Assembly: GCF_033042135.1 (NCBI RefSeq) | Contig: NZ_WBXM01000008.1 | Location: 160,470-224,469 of the forward strand | From: Haloechinothrix sp033042135 | GTDB lineage: Bacteria > Actinomycetota > Actinomycetes > Mycobacteriales > Pseudonocardiaceae | Length of the DNA: 64,000 nucleotides | Direction: 5' to 3' | Shown: positions 49,490-57,818 of the stretch, piece after piece | How positions within the stretch are numbered: position 1 is the first letter of the stretch | How the letters are laid out: the number at the start of each line of letters is the position of its first letter | Made by a program: the position numbers and the translations under genes | The notes under the pieces: generated by a model | What the model was told of the DNA's origin: nothing | Seen by the model: the letters and a program-made list of their open reading frames with translations, nothing else | Database searches by the model: none

Positions 49490-51065
49490 CGGACCTCACT
49501 TTCGAACCGTACGGCGAGTCGACGATCACCGGCCGCAGCTCGCGCGCGTTCGGCACCACCCCGTCGACCCGGACACCGGACATCTGCTCGCGCACCTGCT
49601 CGCGGTAGCCGACCGAGTTGTAAGCACAGAACGGGATCATGCGCCCATCCGGGGTGATCTCCTCGACGCAGCACTTCATGAGCTGCTTGACGTTGAGCGT
49701 GTACGGATCCTGGAAGTCCTGCACGACGATCATGAATGCCCGGTCGGTCAGCTCGGCAACGGCGCCAGGGAGGTTCACGCCGCAGGCGTCGGCGCAGTCC
49801 AACGCGTCGGCGGCCGCCCGCAGCTTCTCTTCGGTGACCTCGGTGCCCATGAACGCCGAGGCACTCCACAGCTTCTCCAACGCCTCGCGGATCGCGTAGT
49901 CGGGAACGACCCGGTTGGAGACGTAGTCGAGATACTCCCCGACATCGAGCAGCCTGGGGATGGGCACGATCCCGAAATCCGGATCGCCTGGCTTGCCCTC
50001 GGTGAGCAGGTAGGTCACCGACCGGCAGGTCGGGAAGCAGCACGGCACCGGGAAGAAGTCGTCGGTGCGCAACCAGTCGGGGCGCTGCTCGGCGAGCAGC
50101 CGCATCACGTCCGGGTTCGTCAGCCGGGTCAGCGGGTCGAACTCGACGTGCCTGCCCGAATGGGTCACCGGTTGGAACGACACCGACCGCACGGCGGGAT
50201 GGCGCAGCCCGAACTCCACGATGTCACCGATCTCGTGCTCGTTGAGCCCGCGCTCGACCGCGGCGACCAGTGTGACCGGCAGCCCGACGTCGGCGCAGTT
50301 GTCCAGCGCCCGCTGTTTGATCTCGCGGAGGTCCCGGCCGCGGATCGCCCGATGGGTCTGCTCGGTCAACCCGTCGAACTGGAGGTAGATGTTCACCGAC
50401 CGCCCGGGGACACGGTGGCGCTCGGCGAGCGCTGCGACGAATCGGAGATCGCTTGCCAGCCGGATCCCGTTGGTGTTGAGGGTGACGTTGCGGATCGGCC
50501 TGGCCTGCGCCAGGTCGATGAAATCCAGGATCTCCTTGTGAATCGTGGGCTCCCCGCCGGAGAACATCACCACCTCCGCCTCGCCCTCCGAGGCGACGAA
50601 GGTGTCCAGCATCAGCTCGCACTGTTCCCGGGTTATGGAGTACCCGCCCGCTCCATTCTCCGGCGCGTGGTTCCCGGAGTCCGCGAAACAGATCGGACAG
50701 TCCAGATTGCATCCGGTGTTCACCTCGATGATGCCGAGGCACGCGTGCTGCTTGTGCTCCGGGCAGAGGCCGCAGTCCAGCGGGCACCCCTCGTTCACCT
50801 CGGTCTGGAAGGTCAGCGGTACCGTGCCCGGCTTGTTGAAGCGGGAGGAGGACAGGTAGGCCTCGGCGTCCGAGTACGTCAACGCTTCGAACCAGCCGTG
50901 GTGGGCGCAGCGTTTCCTGAGGTAGACCTTGCCGTCACGGATGTTGACCTGGGCATCTACCGGCACCTTGCAGACCGGGCAGATGCTTTTCGTAAACTCG
51001 ACGAACACCTCGTCCCGGTCCCGCTTGCCGCCGTCCTGCTGGATCGAGCGTTCGGCGCTGCTCAC
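49476..51065 (-). CDS. Radical SAM protein, MJ0619-like, with two CxxxCxxC sites
   Basis: A 529-aa protein. The first CxxxCxxC is Cys94/98/101 in GCPLDCGLCPEHKQHAC and the second Cys119/123/126 in TGCNLDCPICFAD. An N-terminal CPVCKVPVDAQV region looks like a zinc ribbon. This resembles MJ0619-type radical SAM proteins that C-methylate pterins; which cluster binds SAM is not obvious. FSGGEPTIHKEI is the GGEP motif. It starts with GTG behind GGGGAGGTCATCA. It forms a pair with the SAM methyltransferase gene. The product is unknown. Confidence 0.88.
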   Translation of the reverse strand: MSSAERSIQQDGGKRDRDEVFVEFTKSICPVCKVPVDAQVNIRDGKVYLRKRCAHHGWFEALTYSDAEAYLSSSRFNKPGTVPLTFQTEVNEGCPLDCGLCPEHKQHACLGIIEVNTGCNLDCPICFADSGNHAPENGAGGYSITREQCELMLDTFVASEGEAEVVMFSGGEPTIHKEILDFIDLAQARPIRNVTLNTNGIRLASDLRFVAALAERHRVPGRSVNIYLQFDGLTEQTHRAIRGRDLREIKQRALDNCADVGLPVTLVAAVERGLNEHEIGDIVEFGLRHPAVRSVSFQPVTHSGRHVEFDPLTRLTNPDVMRLLAEQRPDWLRTDDFFPVPCCFPTCRSVTYLLTEGKPGDPDFGIVPIPRLLDVGEYLDYVSNRVVPDYAIREALEKLWSASAFMGTEVTEEKLRAAADALDCADACGVNLPGAVAELTDRAFMIVVQDFQDPYTLNVKQLMKCCVEEITPDGRMIPFCAYNSVGYREQVREQMSGVRVDGVVPNARELRPVIVDSPYGSKVRSDDQR

Positions 51066-51138
51066 TGATGACCTCCCCGTATGGCGTCCTGTCGTGCTAC
51101 ACCAGCCCAGCAGAGCACGCCCGGGAGCGCGCCAACAC

Positions 51139-51154
51139 TGTCGGCGTGCCGACA
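51139..51154. promoter_or_regulatory. Crp-like palindrome S9
   Basis: TGTCGGCGTGCCGACA, the most symmetric copy; perfect pairing extends from CACTGTCGGC to GCCGACAGTG (51136-51157). It lies 73 bp before the radical SAM gene and 33 bp before ridA. Confidence 0.68.
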
Positions 51155-51187
51155 GTGCCTGCCAAGGAAGCTGTCATCATCGACGGC

Positions 51188-51568
51188 ATGACAACTCCCG
51201 GCCCGATCGTGCCCGACGGTGGCGGCTACCGCCATTCGTACGAGATCACGTCCCCGGCACGCGTGGTGCACGTGTCCGGGCAAATCCCGGTGGCCCCGGA
51301 CGGCACCGCTCCGGCGACCTTCGGCTCGCAATGCCGTCAGGCATGGGCCAACCTCGCCGCTGCCCTCGCCCACCACGGCATGCAGCTGTCCGATGTGGTG
51401 AAGCTGACCACCTTCCTGGCGGATCGGAGCTACCGCGAGGAGAACGCCACCATCCGCCGCGAGATCCTCGGTGACCACGCTCCCGCCCTCACGGTGATCA
51501 TCACCGGCATCTACGAAGAGGAGTGGCTGCTCGAAATCGAGGCGGTCGCCGCGCGCGAGCTCCCGTAG
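51188..51568 (+). CDS. RidA/YjgF-family imine deaminase
   Basis: A 126-aa RidA-fold protein with VVHVSGQIPVAPDG, QCRQAWANLAAALAHHG, DVVKLTTFLADRSYRE and a C-terminal LEIEAVAARELP. The usual catalytic Arg region is replaced by ALTVIITGIY, so the Arg needed for deamination is not evident. It is divergent from radical SAM with the S9 palindrome between. ATG at 51188 has a weak ribosome binding site; GTG at 51155 is possible. Confidence 0.85.
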   Translation: MTTPGPIVPDGGGYRHSYEITSPARVVHVSGQIPVAPDGTAPATFGSQCRQAWANLAAALAHHGMQLSDVVKLTTFLADRSYREENATIRREILGDHAPALTVIITGIYEEEWLLEIEAVAARELP

Positions 51569-51594
51569 TCCGCGGCACCCGCGGGGTCAGGTGC

Positions 51595-51647
51595 GAGCCG
51601 AAGGGCCCCTTCAGTACACATCCTGTACCGGAGGAGTCCTTCGGCTC
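51595..51647 (-). repeat. 53-bp hairpin repeat, copy E (inverted)
   Basis: Read on the minus strand it aligns with copies A-C, with some inner changes (GGTACAGGATGTGTAC). It sits between converging ridA and doxX genes, a terminator-like place. Confidence 0.88.
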
Positions 51648-51686
51648 GCACCCCCACACGGTCAGCCGTACCGGTGGGCACCCGGC

Positions 51687-52103
51687 CTAGTTCAACGTGA
51701 ACAGCGGCCCGGTGATGGTCAGCCCGAGATCGTCGACGGCGGCGAAGAGCGCGAACGCCATCAACGCCGCGCCTGCCAGGCCGGTGTTCTTCATGAAGTG
51801 GACCATCTCGCCCTGCCGTGCCTGCGGATCCGTCTCCTGCCAGAACGCGTGCATCAGCGCGGCCGACAGCACGACGTGGACGAGCAGTAGCAGCGCGCCG
51901 AGGTCGGCCCAGATCCCCAGCAACACGAGCAGACCACCGACGATGATCCACACGCCGGAGACCGGTACCACCACCTTCGCCAGCGGCACTCCCCGTGACG
52001 TCGCGTAGCCCGTCATGGCGTTGGCCTGCGCCAGGTGATTGATGCCGGAGCCGATGAACAGCGCGGCGAACAGTATGCGGCCGATGAGGACGACAACGTC
52101 CAT
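51687..52103 (-). CDS. DoxX-family membrane protein
   Basis: A 138-aa four-helix DoxX protein starting MDVVVLIGRILFAALFIGSG, then INHLAQANAMTGYATSRGVP, and VSGVWIIVGGLLVLLGIW. DoxX proteins are small quinone-linked or thiol-related membrane proteins; the role here is unknown. ATG 52103 has GAGGAGGTGCGTG at ideal spacing. Confidence 0.9.
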   Translation of the reverse strand: MDVVVLIGRILFAALFIGSGINHLAQANAMTGYATSRGVPLAKVVVPVSGVWIIVGGLLVLLGIWADLGALLLLVHVVLSAALMHAFWQETDPQARQGEMVHFMKNTGLAGAALMAFALFAAVDDLGLTITGPLFTLN

Positions 52104-52219
52104 CACGCACCTCCTCATGGTGTCGTTACGTCGACCCGCGACGATGCCGACCTCTCCATGGTGGACCCGGCGCGGGCGCGGGGAAAGCCCCCATCCCCCG
52201 ACCGGCGCCGTCGCTTGCC

Positions 52220-54118
52220 CTACCCGTTCGGTTCAGCGACGCAGCGCACGGCTTCCTGCGCACCGCACGGCAACGCCGGGCCGAGGTCGCCGCTGTCGAT
52301 CGGCTGCAGCGGCACCGTCAGCCTGCTTGGATGTTCGCTCGAGTGATGGACGGTGTTGATGCTCGGCGCCGTGGTCGGCACGTAGGCGTAGACGCTGTCG
52401 AGCGCCGGTGGCGCGCTGACCTTCACCATCAGCCGGTGCCCCGGTCGGAGCACGTGCCCCACGGGGAAGACCTCGATCACGTACTCCTCGACCTCACCCG
52501 GTGTGATCGGCTGCGGGTTCGTGTGTGGACGCCACGGGCGATACAGCACGTCACCGTCGTAGTCACTCCTGGTGTCATCGATCGACCGGTGGCTGGCCTT
52601 GAGCAGCCCCCGCTGCAGGTAGCTACGGCTACCGTCCGGAGCTTCGTCGATGAGCTGGACGAACAGCTCAGTGTCCACGCCCGTACTCGACAGGTGCAAC
52701 GTGGCTGTCATCGGCCCCACCAGGGCGGTCGGCTCGTCCACCGGTTCGGTCCGGTAGGTCAGCTCGTCCGGCGCGTCCGCGGTGGACAACGGCGCCCCGA
52801 CCGCGGGACCCAGGTGGTACGACCACGCCTGCCGCCGTGTTCCTGACAGGTACGTGGACGTGCCCTCCGAGCCCGGCGCCGCCTGTCCCGGCGTCAGCGA
52901 GCCGTCGGCACCGAGGTGGAAGTCGGTCCAGTCGGTGTTTTCCAGCGGGAACTCCGTGCTGTCGATGCGGCCGTTGGAGGTCAGTTCGCCGTCCCCGTCG
53001 CGATGTGTCTCCAGCAGCGTGGTCACCGAGGTCCGGCCCACTCCGGCTGGTCCGAACTCCGGTGTCCGTTCGACGCCGGTGAAATGGTCGATCCAGGCAA
53101 CGCGATCGCGCCACACCTCGGGTCCCGCAGCCGCCGGGTTCTGGGTCGCGTGATCGCCGTTGGTCAGCAACATGCGTTTGGGCACCCCGTCGACCTTCTC
53201 CCACAGGTGCGGCGCGCCGCGAGGTCCGGTCTGCTCATCCTGGTAGGCGTGGGTAATGTGCACCGGGACCTCGATCCGGTCCGCATAGGTCACACTGGAC
53301 CGCGTGCGATACCACTCGCTGTCGGTCTGATTGAGGCCCTGCAACAGCGGATCGTCCAGCACCGTTCGCCGTTTGGTGAGCTGGTTGGTGGCGCACCGCT
53401 GCTGCCGCTCGGCGAACTCCTCGTCGGATTCGGCGAACAGCAGCCCGGGAAGCACTCCCCCGCCGAGGTCCATCGCGGGCCGCAAGCCGCCTGCCCAGAG
53501 CAGCGGGAATCCGTAGTTGACCACTCCACCTGGGTAGACGATGCCCCGGTACAGGTCGTCGATCAGCCCGGACACGGTGATCGCGCGAAGGTGCTCCGGT
53601 TGTGCCGAGGCCACCATGAACCCGGTGATGCCCCCGTAGGAATGCCCCATGATGGCCACATCACCGTTGGACCATGGCTGCTGCGCGATCCACTCGTCGA
53701 TGATGTAGCGCCCGTCCTCGGCGGTCTGGTAACTGAACAGATCGAACTCACCGCCCGAGCACCCGGTACCGCGGATCGAGGCGTGGATGGTCACGTAGTC
53801 CTCGTTGAACCGTTCCGTCAGCTGCCTGCTGCCCTCGATCGGGCTGTCCTCGGAGGCCGACCCCCCGTCGTAGCCGGACATCTCGAACACCGTCGGGTAG
53901 GTCCGGTCTTCCTGGTAGTCGTCCGGCAGCCGCACGTTCAGCGCGATCTCCACGCCATCCGGCATCGTCACGTACGTGTTCGGCGCCGCGGCCGCCTGCG
54001 GTGCCCCGTGCACGACGAGCAACGCGGCGAGCAGCCCGATCACCGCCCCGAGGGCGGGTACCAGCTCCACGGCACGCCGTCTCCTTCCCGGTACACGGGA
54101 TCGGGCTTCGCCTGCCAT
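52220..54118 (-). CDS. CocE/NonD-type secreted hydrolase (X-Pro dipeptidyl-peptidase family)
   Basis: A 632-aa exported enzyme with signal peptide (AVIGLLAALLVVHGAPQAAA). The N-terminal alpha/beta hydrolase has IRGTGCSGG, the Ser elbow GHSYGGITGF and His in LTNGDHATQ. A C-terminal jelly-roll domain covers about 390-610. The family includes cocaine esterase and X-Pro peptidases. ATG 54118 has GGGAGGTCACG. Confidence 0.9.
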   Translation of the reverse strand: MAGEARSRVPGRRRRAVELVPALGAVIGLLAALLVVHGAPQAAAAPNTYVTMPDGVEIALNVRLPDDYQEDRTYPTVFEMSGYDGGSASEDSPIEGSRQLTERFNEDYVTIHASIRGTGCSGGEFDLFSYQTAEDGRYIIDEWIAQQPWSNGDVAIMGHSYGGITGFMVASAQPEHLRAITVSGLIDDLYRGIVYPGGVVNYGFPLLWAGGLRPAMDLGGGVLPGLLFAESDEEFAERQQRCATNQLTKRRTVLDDPLLQGLNQTDSEWYRTRSSVTYADRIEVPVHITHAYQDEQTGPRGAPHLWEKVDGVPKRMLLTNGDHATQNPAAAGPEVWRDRVAWIDHFTGVERTPEFGPAGVGRTSVTTLLETHRDGDGELTSNGRIDSTEFPLENTDWTDFHLGADGSLTPGQAAPGSEGTSTYLSGTRRQAWSYHLGPAVGAPLSTADAPDELTYRTEPVDEPTALVGPMTATLHLSSTGVDTELFVQLIDEAPDGSRSYLQRGLLKASHRSIDDTRSDYDGDVLYRPWRPHTNPQPITPGEVEEYVIEVFPVGHVLRPGHRLMVKVSAPPALDSVYAYVPTTAPSINTVHHSSEHPSRLTVPLQPIDSGDLGPALPCGAQEAVRCVAEPNG

Positions 54119-54268
54119 CGTGACCTCCCAGCTGACCGCACCGTGCCGCCGCGCAGGCACGCAGAACACGAATTATGCTCACGTATGCTTACCCGAGGGT
54201 GCCGATCGACGCAATGGTGCGAACCGGTCACGCTGTCACGATGGGACCGGCAGGCGGTGCGGTGGGGC

Positions 54269-55522
54269 TCAGTCTCGTGCGCGTTCCGGTGGGCGGATCA
54301 CCATCGCCGCGACGATCACCGCCACCGGCGCCGCCGTGGACACCAGCAGTGCCGGCGTATAGCTTCCCGCGAACTGGAACACCCCGGCGAAGGCGAGCGG
54401 CCCGAACGCCGTCGAACCCACCATGATCGCCGAGACCGTCCCCCGGATGGCCCCGATATGGGCGGTGCCGAAGTACCTCGGTAGGCTCGCGCCCTCGACC
54501 GCGCGGACACTGCCGCCTGCCGCGCCGACGAGCAGCCCGAACACCACCGCGAGCGGGCCAGGGGCGACCACGGTGGCCAGTACCAGACCACCGATCAGGC
54601 ACGCCATACACGCAACCAGCAATCCCCTGTGGCCGACACGGTCGGCCAGGTAGCCCACCGCGAACGTGGCCACCAGGTTGGCGATCGTCTGCGGGATGAA
54701 ATTGGCGGCCGCTTCGGCGGAGCTGAGCCCGCGTTCGCCGAGCAGGCTGATCTGATGGAAGTTGACCGCGGTCACCAGCAGGCTCACCGTCGCTATCGCC
54801 GAGGTCACGACCCAGAAGTACGGCGTGCGCAGCGCCGCCTGACGCGTGAAGCCCCAGTCGCTCGCGGTGGGATCGGCGCCGCCGTCGACGACGCCGTCCG
54901 GGAACTGGCCGAGCTCGGCGGGCCGGTCGCGCATGCCGAACCATGCGACGGGCAGCACGATCACCGCGACAGCCACGCCCTGGATGAGCCACGTCGTGCG
55001 CCACCCCCACTGCGCGATCAGGCTCTCCAACAGCACAGGTGCCAGCGCGATGGCCGAAGCGCCGACCGCGCTGACCATGCCGAGAGCGGTACCCCGACGT
55101 CGCTCGAACCACAGCGCCACCGCAGTGGTCGCAGCCAGGCTCAACGCACCCTGCCCTGCCATCCTGATCGCCACGAAACCGCCGGTCAGCCCGATCACGG
55201 AGGACACGGCAGCTAGCGAGCACAACGCGATCGAGAAGATCAACCCGATCGCGACCATCACCCGCCGGATACCGAAGCGATCGAGCATCCTGCCGACGAA
55301 CGGCATCGCCAGCGCGCCGGTGAGGGTGCCAGCCAGGTATGCCGCCGAGATCGCGGAACGGCCGATGTCGAGCTCGGCGATCATCGGGTCGATGAATACC
55401 GATACCGCGGCGGTCTGTCCCGGGGCGCTCACGGCGATCATCAGTGCGGCGAATCCCGCGATGTGCCAACCATAGAATCCGGACGGCGATCGGGCGCCGC
55501 GCGTACGCGCCGGAGAGGTCAG
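54269..55522 (-). CDS. MFS transporter
   Basis: About 417 aa with twelve membrane helices. The MFS loop between helices 2 and 3 reads GRMLDRFGIRRVM and its counterpart in the second half GYLADRVGHRGLL. It belongs to the oxalate/formate antiporter-like branch by general look. No ATG precedes the first helix. A CTG at 55522 with GAGGAGA ahead of it is the best start I can see, so the N-terminus is tentative. Confidence 0.83.
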   Translation of the reverse strand: MTSPARTRGARSPSGFYGWHIAGFAALMIAVSAPGQTAAVSVFIDPMIAELDIGRSAISAAYLAGTLTGALAMPFVGRMLDRFGIRRVMVAIGLIFSIALCSLAAVSSVIGLTGGFVAIRMAGQGALSLAATTAVALWFERRRGTALGMVSAVGASAIALAPVLLESLIAQWGWRTTWLIQGVAVAVIVLPVAWFGMRDRPAELGQFPDGVVDGGADPTASDWGFTRQAALRTPYFWVVTSAIATVSLLVTAVNFHQISLLGERGLSSAEAAANFIPQTIANLVATFAVGYLADRVGHRGLLVACMACLIGGLVLATVVAPGPLAVVFGLLVGAAGGSVRAVEGASLPRYFGTAHIGAIRGTVSAIMVGSTAFGPLAFAGVFQFAGSYTPALLVSTAAPVAVIVAAMVIRPPERARD

Positions 55523-55830
55523 TGGGTCTCCTCGAGGATGGGGGTGGGTTACGGTGATCGACGTGCTGGACGGCGATCGGCACTGACCCCGCGCGATGAC
55601 GACCGGATCGAGGATACCCGACCGGCTGTGATCCGGGATCCGGAGCGTCGCCGCGCCGGTACGCCACGGCGACGCCGCGGATACGGCCGCACAGGCGTAT
55701 CCGGCCGTATCCGGCCGTATCCGGCGCCAAGGACTCACCCGTTGAGATGATCCTCCCGCCCCATCGGGCGGGACTGCTCGGGCGCTGCTAGAACGAGGAC
55801 CAACGGCCCACGGCGACCCGGGAGTACAGC
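55523..55830. other. 308-bp intergenic region without a gene
   Basis: Between divergent MFS and DUF4389 genes. It contains a tandem repeat of three 10-bp units at 55696-55725 and a GC-rich hairpin near 55755-55772. No coding potential with a ribosome binding site is evident. Confidence 0.6.
55696..55725 (+). repeat. Tandem 10-bp repeat, three units
   Basis: CGTATCCGGC repeated exactly three times, preceded by an inverted half-unit GATACGGCC near 55679. It could be an array of binding sites or a slippage hotspot. Confidence 0.85.
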
Positions 55831-56703
55831 ATGACCACACCCGCAGGCGAGCCCGCCGCAGCAGACCACCCCCGGCTGGCCGAGCTGCTGCCGGAGCTCG
55901 ACATCAACCGCCCCGAGCGGCACCGCCGGTGGACCGTACTGCTGCGCCTCCTGCTGCTGATCCCGCAGTTCATCGTGGTGTACGCGCTCGGTATCGCAGC
56001 CACGGTCATCGTGGTGATCGGCTGGTTCGCGGCGCTGTTCATGGGGCGGCTGCCCACGTGGGCGTTCGGCTTCCTCAGCGGGTACGTGGCGTACTACGCC
56101 CGGGTCAATGCCTACCTCTACCTGCTCACCGACACCTACCCGCCGTTCGCCTGGTCGACACAGGACCACCCGGCACGGTTCGAGCTACCGCCCCAGGACC
56201 GGTTGAACCGGCTCGCCGTGCTCTTCCGTATCATCCTGATCATTCCCGCCTACATCGTCGCCGTGGTCGTCATAGCGGGATGGATGATGCTGGCGTTCTT
56301 TTTCTGGCTGATCGTGTTGATCCTTGGCAGGATCCCCACCCCGATCTTCGGCGCGAGCGCGGCCGTGCTGCGCTACGAGCTCCGCTACATGTCCTACGGG
56401 CTGCTGGTGACCGCAGCGTACCCGAAGCTGCTCTTCGGTGACACTTCACGGGTTGCGGCCACCACCGCGCACACGACTCCGACGCCCCAGGCCGCACCGG
56501 CCGGAGCGGTTCCGCAGGCACAGGACACGCAGGGGGCGCCGGAGCGAGCCAGCGACACCCGGCCGTTGCTGCTTTCGCCCGGCGCGAAAGCCCTGCTCGT
56601 GGTGATCATCGTGCTCGGCGTCCTCGGCGCCATCGGCGGCGGCGCGGCAGGCACCGCTGCCGAGACGGCAACGGACGGCACCGACACCGTCGTCATCGAG
56701 TAG
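55831..56703 (+). CDS. DUF4389 domain membrane protein
   Basis: A 290-aa protein with two DUF4389-type halves. Each has a paired-helix unit (LLRLLLLIPQFIVVYALGIA and VLFRIILIIPAYIVAVVVIA) followed by a WF-ALFMGRLPTWAFGFLSGY or IVLILGRIPTPIFG stretch. A C-terminal Ala/Pro/Thr-rich linker ends in one more helix (ALLVVIIVLGVLGAIGGG). ATG follows GGGAG. The function is unknown. Confidence 0.88.
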   Translation: MTTPAGEPAAADHPRLAELLPELDINRPERHRRWTVLLRLLLLIPQFIVVYALGIAATVIVVIGWFAALFMGRLPTWAFGFLSGYVAYYARVNAYLYLLTDTYPPFAWSTQDHPARFELPPQDRLNRLAVLFRIILIIPAYIVAVVVIAGWMMLAFFFWLIVLILGRIPTPIFGASAAVLRYELRYMSYGLLVTAAYPKLLFGDTSRVAATTAHTTPTPQAAPAGAVPQAQDTQGAPERASDTRPLLLSPGAKALLVVIIVLGVLGAIGGGAAGTAAETATDGTDTVVIE

Positions 56704-56732
56704 GCGAGCAGGCGAAGCTCGCCGCTGGTCTG

Positions 56733-57623
56733 TCAGGACACCCGTGAGCGGAACGGCTCGACGAGCCTGCGTAGCCGGAGGGGGAGCCGCTTCTCCAACC
56801 CGTACGGCTCCAGGTGCGCGGTCAGTACCTCGTCGAAGGAACGCCGGATACTCGCCACGTCCCAGGTCTCGCGCTCCAGGACCGGTTGCTTGACGTACGG
56901 CTGGCCCACGATGTGCAGCTGCCTGCCGTCACACCTGATCAACTGCCCGGTGATCCCCTCGGCGGCGTCCGACAGCAGGTAGAGCACCAGCGGTGCGACC
57001 CGATCCGGTGTCCGGTCCGGCGGGCAACGCCGCCGGGAACGCGGAGACCGGCGCACCATACGCGTCAGCGCCAGCGGGCACACCGCGTTCACCCGGATCC
57101 CCTCGGTCTCCATGTCGAGCGCCCAGGAGTACGTCAGCGACGCGACGGCGCCCTTGGTCGCCGCGTAGCTTCCCAGCTGCCGCTGTCCGAAGGATGCCCC
57201 GGAGGAGATGTTCACCAGGGACCCGCCCGTGCCGAGCATCGCCCGCGCGGCTGCCAGCCCAGTATGGATCACGCCGAGCAGGTTGACCTCGACCAGTTCC
57301 CGCACCGCGTGCGGATCCTCGTGCCACGGGGCCGCTTCGTGATGCACGCCCGCGTTGTTGACCAGCCCGTCGAGTCGGCCGAACGCCACGAGCGCGGTCT
57401 CGACGATCGCCGCCGCCTCGTCGGGATCCGCCACGGTGTGGTGGCTGACCACCGCGTTCCCGCCTCGCTCCCGGATGTTGGCCGCGATACGGTCCGCCGA
57501 GGCCGCGTCGACGTCGTTGACCACCACGGCCGCGCCCGCCGCGGCGGCCTCGGCGGCAAAGGCCGCGCCGAGCCCTCGCCCGGCACCTGTCACCACGACC
57601 GACTTGCCCTCGAGGATGCCCAT
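56733..57623 (-). CDS. SDR-family oxidoreductase
   Basis: A 296-aa short-chain dehydrogenase with NAD(P) motif TGAGRGLG at 12-19, NNAG, Ser in NISSGASF, and YAATKGA (YxxxK). It is longer than a typical 250-aa SDR, with a C-terminal extension (RETWDVASIRRSFDEVLTAH) seen in ketoacyl/steroid-type family members. The substrate is unknown. It is convergent with the DUF4389 gene. Confidence 0.9.
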   Translation of the reverse strand: MGILEGKSVVVTGAGRGLGAAFAAEAAAAGAAVVVNDVDAASADRIAANIRERGGNAVVSHHTVADPDEAAAIVETALVAFGRLDGLVNNAGVHHEAAPWHEDPHAVRELVEVNLLGVIHTGLAAARAMLGTGGSLVNISSGASFGQRQLGSYAATKGAVASLTYSWALDMETEGIRVNAVCPLALTRMVRRSPRSRRRCPPDRTPDRVAPLVLYLLSDAAEGITGQLIRCDGRQLHIVGQPYVKQPVLERETWDVASIRRSFDEVLTAHLEPYGLEKRLPLRLRRLVEPFRSRVS

Positions 57624-57818
57624 GGTTCCAGTCTGGCCCCGTACGCACTGGGAATCACACTCCGTCGACGAGTGGATGGCAGAATGCGTCGAATGTCCGA
57701 TGGTGACCAGTCGGGCGGAAGCGCCGGACCGATCACCCCATCAGAACCAGCACTCCGGGTAGTCGCAGTAGTACACTCCGGGGCCAACAGTCAGCGCCGT
57801 CGTGAGGGGACATCCCAG

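Noticed and set aside
52121..52136. TGTCGTTACGTCGACC as a further Crp-like site
   Set aside because: One base off, poor symmetry, and too close to the doxX ribosome binding site to count with the nine exact copies.
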